NCBI GenBank assembly: GCA_963728355.1
Contig: CAVSJQ010000012.1
Location: forward strand, 1-64,000
Direction of reading: 5' to 3'
From: Sva-07 sp963728355
GTDB taxonomy: Bacteria > Actinomycetota > Acidimicrobiia > Acidimicrobiales > Ilumatobacteraceae
DNA length: 64,000 nucleotides
In this document: positions 16,334-24,796 of the stretch, in pieces
Numbering within the stretch: position 1 is the stretch's first letter
How the letters are laid out: every line of letters begins with the position of its first letter
Notes under the pieces: generated by a model
What the model saw: only the letters and a program-made list of their open reading frames with translations
What the model was told of the DNA's origin: nothing
Databases searched by the model: none
Program-made: the position numbers and the translations under genes

Positions 16334-17986
16334 ATGGCACGACCGATCATTCTGACTGTCGACGACGACGTCGCCGTCTCCCAGGCCATCAGCCGGGACC
16401 TCCGTGCCCGCTATGGCGACCGCTATCGCATCGTGCGGGCCAACTCCGGCGCCGAGGCCCTCGCGACCCTCGAGGAACTGGCCCAACGCGACCTGGACGT
16501 GGCACTCATCGTGTCCGACCACCGCATGCCCGAGATGACCGGCATCGAGCTGCTCGAGCGTTCCAAGCCGTTGACCCCCGGTACCAAGCGTGTCCTGCTC
16601 ACCGCCTACGCCGACACCGACGTCGCCATCAAGGCGATCAACGACATCGGACTCGACCACTACCTCATGAAGCCGTGGGCGCCACCCGAGGATCGCCTCT
16701 ACCCGGTGCTCGACGATCTGCTCGACGCGTGGGACCATGCCAACGACCGCTTCGAAGGCGTGCGGGTGGTGGGCAACAAGTGGTCGGAACGCAGCTACGA
16801 CACCCGGATGTTCCTGGCCCGCAACCACGTCGCCTATCAGTGGCTCGAGCTCGAACGCGATGCCGAGGCCCAGCGCCTCTTCGAGCTGTTCGACGGCGAA
16901 GGCTCAGAACTCCCGTTGATCGTGATGGCCGACGGCAGCGTGCTGCGCGGCGCAACCGTGTCCCAGATCGCCGACGCGTTGGGGCTCAGCACCAGGGCGG
17001 AGTCCGCGCTCTACGACGTCGTGGTCGTGGGGGCGGGACCGGCCGGGCTCGCGGCAGCCGTGTACGCATCGTCGGAGGGCCTCCGCGTGGCGGTCATCGA
17101 ACGCGACGCTCCCGGCGGCCAGGCGGGGCAGAGTGCGCGCATCGAGAACTACCTCGGCTTCCCCAACGGGCTCAGCGGCTCCGACCTCTCCCACCGCGCA
17201 GCCACCCAGGCTCGGCGCCTCGGGGCTGAGATGGTTCTCGCCCGTTCGGTCGAGGCGCTCGAACACCGGGGCAACATCCACGCCGTGATCTTCGACGACG
17301 GCTCCGAGATCGAGGCCCGAGCGATCATCGTCGCGACCGGCGTCTCCTACCGGCTCCTCGCCGCCGACGGGCTCGCCGCGCTCACCGGCAGAGGCGTCTT
17401 CTACGGTGCGTCGGCCAACGACTCCCGGGCGACGACCGGCGACGACGTGTACATCGTCGGCGCCGCCAACTCTGCCGGGCAGGCCGCGCTCGACCTCGCG
17501 CTGCACACGAAGCGCGTCAGGCTGCTCGTCCGCGGCGACTCGCTGGCCGCCGGGATGTCGCAGTACCTCGTCCAGCGAATCCTGGCGTCGGACAACATCG
17601 AAGTCCGCCTCCGCACCGAGGTCGTGCGGGGGGCCGGCACCGACCACCTCGAGACGCTGACCATCGCCGACCACGCCACCGGTCAGGAGCAGGAGGTCGA
17701 CGCGAACTGGCTGTTCGTGTTCATCGGGGCCCTTCCCCGCACCGACTGGCTCGGCGACCGCGTCGCCCGCGACGCTCACGGCTTCGTCCTCACCGGCCCC
17801 GACGTGTCCGCACTCGAACCACCGCAGTGGCCCCTCGAACGACAACCGTTGCTCCTCGAGACGAGTACGCCCGGCGTGTTCGCCGCCGGAGACGTCCGGC
17901 GGTCGTCGATGAAACGCGTCGCGTCAGCCGTCGGTGAGGGATCGAGCGCCGTGAGCAACGTGCACCTGTACCTGGAGACGGTGTGA
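16334..17986 (+). CDS. Response-regulator receiver fused to thioredoxin-reductase-like flavoprotein without CxxC
   Basis: 550 aa. Residues 1-125 are a full receiver domain: D10-D12 acidic pocket, phospho-acceptor D62 (SDHRMPEM), T90 and K113. A linker domain follows, then from about 227 a class II flavoprotein fold: FAD motif VVVGAGPAGLAAAVY, APGGQAGQSARIENYLGF, NADPH motif VYIVGAANSAGQAALD and the closing TPGVFAAGDVR. The redox CxxC of real thioredoxin reductases is replaced (GVFYGASAND), so it cannot reduce thioredoxin that way. It overlaps the histidine kinase gene by 4 nt (GTGA), which makes that kinase its probable phosphodonor. Electron acceptor unknown. Confidence 0.9.
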   Translation: MARPIILTVDDDVAVSQAISRDLRARYGDRYRIVRANSGAEALATLEELAQRDLDVALIVSDHRMPEMTGIELLERSKPLTPGTKRVLLTAYADTDVAIKAINDIGLDHYLMKPWAPPEDRLYPVLDDLLDAWDHANDRFEGVRVVGNKWSERSYDTRMFLARNHVAYQWLELERDAEAQRLFELFDGEGSELPLIVMADGSVLRGATVSQIADALGLSTRAESALYDVVVVGAGPAGLAAAVYASSEGLRVAVIERDAPGGQAGQSARIENYLGFPNGLSGSDLSHRAATQARRLGAEMVLARSVEALEHRGNIHAVIFDDGSEIEARAIIVATGVSYRLLAADGLAALTGRGVFYGASANDSRATTGDDVYIVGAANSAGQAALDLALHTKRVRLLVRGDSLAAGMSQYLVQRILASDNIEVRLRTEVVRGAGTDHLETLTIADHATGQEQEVDANWLFVFIGALPRTDWLGDRVARDAHGFVLTGPDVSALEPPQWPLERQPLLLETSTPGVFAAGDVRRSSMKRVASAVGEGSSAVSNVHLYLETV

Positions 17987-19377
17987 CCGTCGCCGACGAC
18001 CTCCGCAGCGCGTTCCTCACCAGCTCGCTGTCGGACGACCAGCTCGCCGAACTGGTCGCCGCTGGCCAGGAGCACGTCTTCGCCGCCGGCGATCAGATCT
18101 TCACCGAGGGCGAACCGGCATCGATCCTCTGGATCCTGCTCGACGGCCGGATCGAACTGAGCCGCCGCATCGGTGACCAGTCGACCGTGGTCGCCACGAT
18201 GGACGAACCGGGCCGGTGGGCCGGCGGGTTGTCGGCCTGGGGTGCCGCCGACGGGCACGCCGTCACCCGCGCCACGGGTGTCGCCGTCACCGACTGCCGG
18301 GTGTTCGCCGTGCCCTCGAGCGACCTCGGCCGCCTCGTCGGCGAGTGGTCGCCGTTCGCCAAGCACATGATCACCGGCGTCTACCAGACCATCCGCAGCA
18401 TCGACGCAACCGCTCGCCAGCGCGAATCGCTCGTTGCCCTCGGCACGCTCGCCGCCGGATTGGCGCACGAGATCAACAACCCGGCGTCGGCGTCGATGCG
18501 CGCCGTCGAGGCGTTACAGCAGACCAGCGGCTACATGATCTCCGGTCTGATCGGACTCGCCGAGCAACAGATCCGGGCCGAGCAGTTCCTCGAACTCGAA
18601 CGACTGCGACACGAGCTCCAGCAGCGGTCGGTCGACGACGAGGGCGCGCTCGCCCGCGCCGACCGTGAGGAGGCGGTCGGCGAGTGGATGGACGACCGGG
18701 GCATCGAGCTCGCCTGGCGGATGGCGCCGGTGTTTGCGGCGGCCGGCGCCGATCGCTCATGGCTCGACGAACTCGACGCCGTCCTCGGCGCGCCCGATGT
18801 ACTCGATCCGGCGCTGCGATGGTTGTCGTCGGTGATCGGCTGCCAGGAGCTGCTGACCGAACTCGCCGACGCCACCTCGCGGATCTCCCACCTCGTGGAA
18901 GACGTCAAGAACTACTCCCAGATGGACCGCGCCTCGCTGCAGTCGGTCGACCTGTCGTCCGGCATCGACAGCACCCTCGCCATGCTCGCGCCCAAGCTCG
19001 GACGCATCGACGTCGTCCGCGAGTACGGCGACGTGCCGCCGGTCGAGGTCTACGCCGCCGAACTGAACCAGGTGTGGACCAACCTCATCGACAACGCCAT
19101 CGACGCGATGGAGGGCGAGGGCACGCTGCGCATCACCATGTCCGTCGACGGCGACCAGGTGGTGATCGAGGTGTCCGACACCGGGCGGGGCGTCGAACCC
19201 GACGTCGCCCAGCGCGTCTTCGAGCCGTTCTTCACGACGAAGGACGTCGGCAAGGGCACCGGCCTGGGCCTCGACATCTCCCGCCGGATCGTCGTCGACC
19301 GCCACCGCGGCGACATCGCGCTCACCTCCGAGCCCGGCGCGACCACCGCCACGGTCCACCTCCCGCTCCACCGCTGA
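17983..19377 (+). CDS. Cyclic-nucleotide-binding-domain sensor histidine kinase
   Basis: 464-aa cytosolic kinase with no membrane helices. Residues 1-140 form a CRP-like cNMP-binding domain (SLSDDQLAEL, AAGDQIFTEGEPA, LLDGRIELSRR). The HisKA H-box is GLAHEINNPASAS (about 158-170), followed by an insertion to about 330 and a NtrB-like HATPase with N-box NQVWTNLIDNAIDAM (about 361), GRGVEP and GKGTGLGLDI. Translationally coupled to the receiver-flavoprotein fusion; together they would link an intracellular ligand to flavoprotein activity. A truncated copy of this protein's N-terminus lies at 36243-36503. Confidence 0.9.
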   Translation: MTVADDLRSAFLTSSLSDDQLAELVAAGQEHVFAAGDQIFTEGEPASILWILLDGRIELSRRIGDQSTVVATMDEPGRWAGGLSAWGAADGHAVTRATGVAVTDCRVFAVPSSDLGRLVGEWSPFAKHMITGVYQTIRSIDATARQRESLVALGTLAAGLAHEINNPASASMRAVEALQQTSGYMISGLIGLAEQQIRAEQFLELERLRHELQQRSVDDEGALARADREEAVGEWMDDRGIELAWRMAPVFAAAGADRSWLDELDAVLGAPDVLDPALRWLSSVIGCQELLTELADATSRISHLVEDVKNYSQMDRASLQSVDLSSGIDSTLAMLAPKLGRIDVVREYGDVPPVEVYAAELNQVWTNLIDNAIDAMEGEGTLRITMSVDGDQVVIEVSDTGRGVEPDVAQRVFEPFFTTKDVGKGTGLGLDISRRIVVDRHRGDIALTSEPGATTATVHLPLHR

Positions 19378-19395
19378 TCCGTCGGCTCCGAACCC

Positions 19396-19432
19396 GTGAC
19401 CATATGGGGCGCTCACGCGCCCATTTGTTCAC
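19396..19432. repeat. 37-bp imperfect palindrome, family 2 copy 1
   Basis: Hairpin GTGAcCAtATGGGGCGC-tcac-GCGCCCATtTGttCAC between the convergent histidine kinase and LLM genes. The same element, with GTGAACA arms, lies at 59664-59700, also between convergent genes. A bidirectional terminator or REP element is likely. Confidence 0.7.
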
Positions 19433-19442
19433 GCGATCGGCG

Positions 19443-20531
19443 TCAGGTCGTGGCGGCGGTCCGTGATGCGAGCAGCTCGCGGACGCGCGGGGCGACCTCG
19501 GTGGCGTACAGCTCGATGCTGTGCATCATCGTGTGGTGCGGCAGCGTGCCGGCGGAGTACTTCATGTCGAAGCGGCTGGCGCCGAGCACATCGACGGTGG
19601 TGGCGATCTTGCGGGCGACGGTCTCGGGCGACCCGGCGTGCAGCGCACCGTCGGGGCCGGCGGCCTGCTCGAACTCGGCTCGGGTCGCGGGCGGCCACCC
19701 GCGCTCGGCGCCGATGCGGTCGCGCATCGGCTTCCAGTGGGGCCACAGCTCGTCGAGCGCCTGCTCGTCGGTCGGGGCGACGTGGCCGGGGGAGTGCACG
19801 CCGACCGGTTGCGGCACGTGCTCGAACTGGTCGAGGGCACGGTGGTACAGATCGACGAACGGCGTGAACCGTGCGGGCGACCCGCCGATGATGGCGAGCA
19901 TCAGCGGCAGGCTGTGGCGGGCGGCACGCACGATCGACTCGGGGCTGCCGCCGACGCCGACCCACGCTCGCAGGCCGCCTTCGGTGCGCGGGTACACCTG
20001 GAGGCCGGGCACCGGCGTCCGGGTCGTGCCGCTCCACGTGACGGGCTCCTCGCGCAGCAGGTGGGTGAACAGGTCGAGCTTCTCCTCGAACAGCTCCTCG
20101 TAGCGTTCGAGCGGGTACCCGAACAGCGGGAACGACTCGGTGAACGAGCCCCGTCCGAGGATCACCTCGGCGCGCCCGTTCGACACCGCGTCGACGGTGG
20201 CGAAGCGCTGGAACACGCGGATCGGGTCGTCGGAGCTGAGCACCGTGACGGCGGACCCGAGGCGGATCCGTTCGGTGCGCGCGGCGATGGCGGCCAGCAC
20301 GGTCTCCGGCGAGGAGATCGCGAAGTCGTCGCGGTGGTGTTCGCCGACACCGAAGAAGTCGAGGCCGAGGCGGTCGGCCAACACGGCCTCGTCGACCACG
20401 TTGCGGATCACCTGGGCCTCGCTCAGGCGGTGGCCGTCGGCGTCGACGGTCACGTCGCCGAAGGTGTCGAGGCCGAGTTCGACGGAAGGCGCGACCGTCG
20501 TTCCATCGTGCACTGGAGTAGTTGCGTTCAC
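19443..20531 (-). CDS. LLM-class flavin-dependent oxidoreductase
   Basis: 362-aa luciferase-like monooxygenase (TIM barrel) using FMN or F420. Family features: GLDTFGDV, FFGVGEHHRDDFAISSPE, VILGRGSFTESFPLFGY and AWVGVGGSPESI. Actinobacterial members of this subgroup are often annotated as putative F420- or FMN-dependent oxidoreductases; the cofactor is not decidable from the sequence. I use the GTG at 20531 (start of the conserved HDGTTVAPSVELGLDTF region) in place of the longer frame to 20621. Substrate unknown. Confidence 0.85.
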   Translation of the reverse strand: MNATTPVHDGTTVAPSVELGLDTFGDVTVDADGHRLSEAQVIRNVVDEAVLADRLGLDFFGVGEHHRDDFAISSPETVLAAIAARTERIRLGSAVTVLSSDDPIRVFQRFATVDAVSNGRAEVILGRGSFTESFPLFGYPLERYEELFEEKLDLFTHLLREEPVTWSGTTRTPVPGLQVYPRTEGGLRAWVGVGGSPESIVRAARHSLPLMLAIIGGSPARFTPFVDLYHRALDQFEHVPQPVGVHSPGHVAPTDEQALDELWPHWKPMRDRIGAERGWPPATRAEFEQAAGPDGALHAGSPETVARKIATTVDVLGASRFDMKYSAGTLPHHTMMHSIELYATEVAPRVRELLASRTAATT

Positions 20532-20637
20532 AAGTATCTCAACCGACGGCCGGTCCGAGGAATTCCCGGGAATCGTGCCCCGCCCGGACCGGAGCTGACG
20601 CCCCGTTCGAGGTGCTGGCACGATTGCTCGAATCCCG

Positions 20638-21018
20638 TCACTCCCGAGCGTCGAGCAGCTGCAGGTCGTACGGCTGCATGGCGCGATCGGCCGTGACCAG
20701 TACGAATGCCTCGGCCCGCGCCTGCGCGATCAACATGCGGTCGAACGGGTCGCGATGATGGGGTGGCAGCTTCGCAGCCGACTCGGCGTGGGCTGCGGAG
20801 ATCCGTAGCTCCGTGAAGCCAGCCGCCACCAGCGCGTCGGCCATTCCGTCCGGGAAGTCGAGCTTGCCGAGCGCCCGCTCGATGCCGAGCTCCCATGGCG
20901 TTGCGGCCGAGAAGTACGCCTCGTCGGCCGACTCGAGTAGGTCGCGAGTCTGCGGGCCGAGCTTGTCGTTGGCCTCCAGCCACCAGAGCGCGACATGGCT
21001 GTCGACCAGCAATCTCAC
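20638..21018 (-). CDS. PIN-domain toxin (PIN_Sll0205 type)
   Basis: 126-aa PIN nuclease with all acidic positions: LLVDSHVALWW, ATPWELGIE, HRDPFDRMLIAQA and LVTADRAM. GTG start at 21018, overlapping by 4 nt a 38-codon frame that holds no antitoxin domain, so this toxin appears to lack a normal partner. It is first of two PIN genes leading into the Wadjet operon. Confidence 0.88.
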   Translation of the reverse strand: MRLLVDSHVALWWLEANDKLGPQTRDLLESADEAYFSAATPWELGIERALGKLDFPDGMADALVAAGFTELRISAAHAESAAKLPPHHRDPFDRMLIAQARAEAFVLVTADRAMQPYDLQLLDARE

Positions 21019-21131
21019 GACGAGGGCGCCGACGCAGACCGGTGGAACGGGTCGACGACGTCGGCGTCACTGCCGACGACGTCGGCATCACTGCCGACTT
21101 CATCGGCGTGGTAGCTTGACCAAGCCGTCAC
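21015..21131 (-). other. Possible vestigial antitoxin frame with 7-residue repeat
   Basis: A 38-codon frame (GTG at 21131) whose stop overlaps the PIN start as GTGA, exactly where an antitoxin should end. Its middle is two tandem GSDADVV units encoded by a 21-bp DNA repeat. I see no Phd or RHH fold. It may be the leftover tail of an antitoxin, or chance. Confidence 0.3.
21054..21114. repeat. 21-bp tandem repeat, about 2.7 copies
   Basis: GACGACGTCGGCGTCACTGCC at 21054-21074 and the same with one change at 21075-21095, followed by a diverged partial unit. Only three units and no spacers, so not a CRISPR. Confidence 0.7.
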
Positions 21132-21152
21132 CCGCCGAGCCGGCAGCGGCTG

Positions 21153-21554
21153 TCAGGCTCCGATGACGGTGAGCCCGATCGCTCGGCCTGCCTGTGCCTG
21201 GCGGACGTCGAACGTGAGGACCGTCGTCGCCGCACCGGCTCGGACCGCTGAGCCCAGGTGGAGCGCATCGAGCGATCGGCATCCCGTTCGTTCTGCGATG
21301 GCCCCCGCTTCGTTGCAGGTGGTCGCATCCAGCCCGATGAGCGCGAATGCGTCGAGGTCGACGGCGAACTGGCGGCGGCTGTCGGCCCAGGCATCGCCGT
21401 CGAGGAGCCGAGCGAGGTTGCGACGGACTTCGATTTCGGTGAGCCGCGAGGTGACGAGCACCGGGTCGGTGCCCATCAACTCCACGGCGACTGCGGAGTC
21501 GTGCTCGTCGACGTAGCGCTTGAGCAGCGCACTCGAATCGACGTAGAGGGTCAC
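21153..21554 (-). CDS. PIN-domain toxin (VapC family)
   Basis: 133-aa PIN nuclease: LYVDSSALLKRYVDE at the N-terminus, SRLTEIEVRRNLAR with the second acidic residue, CRSLDALHLGSAVRA and LTFDVRQAQA. The start is the GTG at 21554, which overlaps the Phd antitoxin stop by 4 nt; the longer frame to 21647 runs back into the antitoxin gene. Confidence 0.88.
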   Translation of the reverse strand: MTLYVDSSALLKRYVDEHDSAVAVELMGTDPVLVTSRLTEIEVRRNLARLLDGDAWADSRRQFAVDLDAFALIGLDATTCNEAGAIAERTGCRSLDALHLGSAVRAGAATTVLTFDVRQAQAGRAIGLTVIGA

Positions 21555-21805
21555 GAACGATCGGTGTCCAGTGTCTCGACGACCGAACGTGTCGAACGGT
21601 GCCGCTCGGTGTGCCCGAGACCGGTTCGGCGGGCTGGTTCGATCCACCCGTCGGCGATGCCCTGCTCGATCGCCGACGAGGTCTGGTACGGCACGAGCCG
21701 TGCCACCGGCCTCCCCCGATCGGTCACGACGATCGTCTCGCCCTGGCCCGCCCGTTGGACGTGTTCCGACAACTTCGCCTTGAGTTCCCTGATGCCGACG
21801 TCCAT
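21551..21805 (-). CDS. Phd/YefM-type antitoxin
   Basis: 84 aa. The Phd domain is complete (GIRELKAKLSEHVQRAGQGE, then VVTDRGRPVARLVPY). A TAACGT hexamer ends 6 nt before the ATG (minus strand), so the mRNA is probably leaderless, and a perfect 12-bp palindrome overlaps and extends upstream of it. Divergent from the Wadjet operon. Confidence 0.88.
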   Translation of the reverse strand: MDVGIRELKAKLSEHVQRAGQGETIVVTDRGRPVARLVPYQTSSAIEQGIADGWIEPARRTGLGHTERHRSTRSVVETLDTDRS

Positions 21806-21914
21806 GTGACCACGTTACATCATGATGTGACTACATTGAACTCACGAAGGAGATCGGGGCGAGTGCGTTGCGTCGCAAGGGGCGAGCTGGCGGTGTACGC
21901 GTAGTCTCCATGCG
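21806..21914. promoter_or_regulatory. Divergent promoter region between phd/PIN module and Wadjet operon
   Basis: Contains ACATCATGATGT (21817-21828), a perfect palindrome that abuts the -10 of the antitoxin (TAACGT, complement of 21812-21817), and TAGTCT (21902-21907) seven nt before the jetA GTG, a leaderless-type -10. The palindrome is the best candidate for the Phd autorepression site. Confidence 0.5.
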
Positions 21915-23459
21915 GTGGCTGGAACCGACCCTGACCTCGACCCGGACGCTGCGGTCCGCGGACGTGCGTCGCTGATCGACCGACCGCTCGACGTCGACGA
22001 ACGTGAGCGGCTGTTCGCACTGCGGGCGGCATCGTCGGAGCAGGCGGCGCTCTACGCGGCGGTCCTCACCGTGCTCGCCGAGGCGAAGGAGGCCTACCAC
22101 CTGCAGATGCGGACCGGCGAGATCCGCCGACGGCTCGAAGCCAGCCCGATCGCCGACGGGTTCGACGACTTCAGCGACCGGGCCCTGCGCCCAGCGCTCG
22201 ACCAGCTCCGGGAGTGGAAGTGCGTCGACTGGGTGCAGGACCCGTCGTTCCGGGCGGCGTCGGTCGAGGAGTACCTGAAGCGCCACGAACTCTGGGAACT
22301 CACCCCGACCGGCGAGGCCACGCTGCGCTCGATTCGCCTGGTGCTCACCGCCACAGAGGAGCCCGGCTCCCTGCAGCGGGCGATGTTCCGCCAGGTCCGC
22401 GACGCCCTCGACGATCTCGGTGACGCGATCGCCGTTGGCGACGCCACTCGGGTGTACCTGCGCCTGCGCGACCTCGACCTCGCCATCGGCGAACTCGCCG
22501 CCAACGCTCGTGAGTTCTACGCCACGATCAACCGCATCGCCCGCGAGGACCGACTCGAGGACCACATCTTCCTGCTGTACAAGGACCAGCTCATCGCCTA
22601 CCTGCAGGACTTCCACGACGACCTCGTCCGCAACCGGTCGCTGATCAGCCGCCGCCTTCTCGACCTCGACGCTCGTCAGCGCCCAGAGCTGGTCCGCCTC
22701 GCCGACGAGGGCGACGACTCGACCGGACTGTTCGGAACCGGCACCGGTTGGGCGATGCGCTGGGACGGGATGCTCGACTGGTTCGTCGCCGGGCGCGTCG
22801 CTCGCTCCGAGGCCGACTCGCTGATCGGAGCGACCACCGTCGCCATCCGCGAACTCCTGACCCTGCTGCGTCGGCTGACCGAACAGGCGACCCGGCCGGT
22901 CAACCGTGCCTCGGAGCTCCACGCGACGGCGGCCTGGTTCGCCCGCTGCGAGACCGACGACGACGCCCACGAACTGTTCGACGCGGCGTTCGGGCTCGCG
23001 CCCGCCTTCCACCTGGGTTTCGCCGTCGCCGATCCCGACCTCGCCGGCCGCTTCCCCAGCTGGTGGCGTACCGAGCCGGTCGACATCCCGGTGTCGCTGC
23101 GAGAGCACGGACGCCGCGCTGCGCCAGGCCGCACGGCTCGCCGTCACGACTACAGCGAGGCCAAAGCGGCCCTCGCCGCCGAGCGAGAGCGAGCTGAAGC
23201 GCAACGCTCCGTCGCGTCACAGCGGCTCGTGACCATCGACATCGACGAGACGGTGATCGACGCCGACGCGTGGTCGGTGATGCTGTCGTACCTCGATCAG
23301 GCACTCGCCGCACGGCCGCCCGCCGCCACGTTCGACACCACGATCCGCACCCCGCACGCCGTCGTCCGGCTCCGGTCTGCCGGCCACGACACCCGACTGC
23401 GCGCCGCCGCCGGGTCGGTGTCGCTGCACCGCTGCGAGGTTTCGGTGAGCGCCCCGTGA
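21915..23459 (+). CDS. jetA: Wadjet JetA (kleisin-like, TIGR02677 family)
   Basis: 514-aa first subunit of a Wadjet anti-plasmid complex, a bacterial SMC-like machine that senses and cuts small circular DNA. Recognised from the family pattern and, above all, from the conserved four-gene order. Visible: winged-helix-like N-terminal region (LQMRTGEIRRRLE, LDQLREWKCVDW), a long helical middle (LGDAIAVGDATRVYLRLRDL), and a charged C-terminal part. GTG start seven nt after TAGTCT. The stop overlaps jetB by 4 nt. Confidence 0.88.
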   Translation: MAGTDPDLDPDAAVRGRASLIDRPLDVDERERLFALRAASSEQAALYAAVLTVLAEAKEAYHLQMRTGEIRRRLEASPIADGFDDFSDRALRPALDQLREWKCVDWVQDPSFRAASVEEYLKRHELWELTPTGEATLRSIRLVLTATEEPGSLQRAMFRQVRDALDDLGDAIAVGDATRVYLRLRDLDLAIGELAANAREFYATINRIAREDRLEDHIFLLYKDQLIAYLQDFHDDLVRNRSLISRRLLDLDARQRPELVRLADEGDDSTGLFGTGTGWAMRWDGMLDWFVAGRVARSEADSLIGATTVAIRELLTLLRRLTEQATRPVNRASELHATAAWFARCETDDDAHELFDAAFGLAPAFHLGFAVADPDLAGRFPSWWRTEPVDIPVSLREHGRRAAPGRTARRHDYSEAKAALAAERERAEAQRSVASQRLVTIDIDETVIDADAWSVMLSYLDQALAARPPAATFDTTIRTPHAVVRLRSAGHDTRLRAAAGSVSLHRCEVSVSAP

Positions 23460-24796
23460 CGACGACCACCCACTCCCGGGCACGCATCGCGGCGCAACTC
23501 GCCCCGCATCAACTCGGCGAGCTGCAGCGAGCCGCCCGCCTGCTGCTGCGCCGCCCGCTCGTCACGTCCAAGGATCCCGAGGTGTTCGCACTCGTTCGCC
23601 GCTGGGAGCAGGTGCTCGGCAACGAGTTCAGCCAGAAGTTCGGGTACCGCCTCGACGTGTCGCGCACATCAGCTCGCCTGCTGCGGCGCCCGACATCACT
23701 CAGTCCACATCGCGGGGCCCGGCTCCCCAACGGCCGGCTGATGTCGCGATGGGGCTACGTCTACTTCGCGCTCGTCCTCGCCGCGCTCGAACAACCCGGT
23801 CGCCAGGTGCTCGCCTCGGAGCTGCTCGACCGCATCGAACAGCGCACCCGCGGCGATGAGCACCTGTCGCTCGACTCGCGCGAGTACGCCCAACGCAAGG
23901 GCTTCAGCGACGCCGTCAAGTTCCTCGGGCACCTCGGCGTGCTCACCGTGCGCGACGGCGATCTCGACGCCATCGTCGACGACGGCCAGGTCCTGTTCGA
24001 CATCGATCGCGACGCTGCGGCGATGTGCCTCGTGGCCTCGCCGAGCATCCTGCGCGAGGTCACCACCGTCGACGACTTCATCGCAGCGCCGGCCGGTGGT
24101 TCCACGGCGGTCCGTTCGACGAACGCCCGCCAACGGCTCAACCGGCGCCTGATCGACCAGCCGGTGGTCAGTGTCGACGACCTCGACGACGACGAGTACC
24201 AGCTCGCCTGGCGCAACCGGCGTCGCGAAGCCGACAACATCACCCGCCTCACCGGCTGCGACGTCGAACTGCGTGCCGAAGGGATGGCGCTCATCGACGT
24301 CACGGTCGAGCCGGTCAGCGGTGAACGCTTCCCCGGCAACGGCTCGGTCGCCCACGCCTCGCTGCTCTGGCTCGACCGGATGCTGGCGGCACTCGACGAC
24401 GACGACGAACTCGACCATCTCGACGACCTCGATGACGGACCAGACGACATCGGCGCCGACGAGATCGGAGTGGAAGATCTCGACGCGGGCGCCCTCCTTC
24501 GTCGACCCCCGTCGATCGCCGGGCGACGGCTGTCACGCCACGACAGCGACCGTGCCTGGGAGGAGATGTTCGCCGACTACGGCACCCGCTTCGCTCGCGA
24601 CGCTCGCGAGCGACCCGAGCGGTTCAAGTCGCAGTGCGCCGACCTGCTCGACCGCTTCGGCCTCGTCCGCCGGCCCGACCACACTGCGCGGGCCGGGCAC
24701 GTTGTGATTTCCGCCGCCGCCGCCCGCTACCGAGCCGTGGCGTCGATGCCGGCCCCGAAGCGCCACGACCCGAACCAGCAGGAGCTGTTCGGATGA
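23456..24796 (+). CDS. jetB: Wadjet JetB (KITE-like, TIGR02678 family)
   Basis: 446-aa second subunit. Winged-helix features are seen in GYRLDVSRTSARLLR, YVYFALVLAALEQPGRQVLAS and AVKFLGHLGVLTVRDGD. A very acidic loop (about 305-335, many D/E) precedes the C-terminal domain. JetB-type proteins bridge the kleisin and the SMC heads. Start at the GTG at 23456 (GTGA overlap with jetA); it overlaps jetC by ATGA. Confidence 0.88.
   Translation: MTTTTHSRARIAAQLAPHQLGELQRAARLLLRRPLVTSKDPEVFALVRRWEQVLGNEFSQKFGYRLDVSRTSARLLRRPTSLSPHRGARLPNGRLMSRWGYVYFALVLAALEQPGRQVLASELLDRIEQRTRGDEHLSLDSREYAQRKGFSDAVKFLGHLGVLTVRDGDLDAIVDDGQVLFDIDRDAAAMCLVASPSILREVTTVDDFIAAPAGGSTAVRSTNARQRLNRRLIDQPVVSVDDLDDDEYQLAWRNRRREADNITRLTGCDVELRAEGMALIDVTVEPVSGERFPGNGSVAHASLLWLDRMLAALDDDDELDHLDDLDDGPDDIGADEIGVEDLDAGALLRRPPSIAGRRLSRHDSDRAWEEMFADYGTRFARDARERPERFKSQCADLLDRFGLVRRPDHTARAGHVVISAAAARYRAVASMPAPKRHDPNQQELFG

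Noticed and set aside
21054..21114. Possible CRISPR-like repeat
   Set aside because: Repeats are 21 bp, contiguous without spacers, and only 2-3 units; no cas genes.
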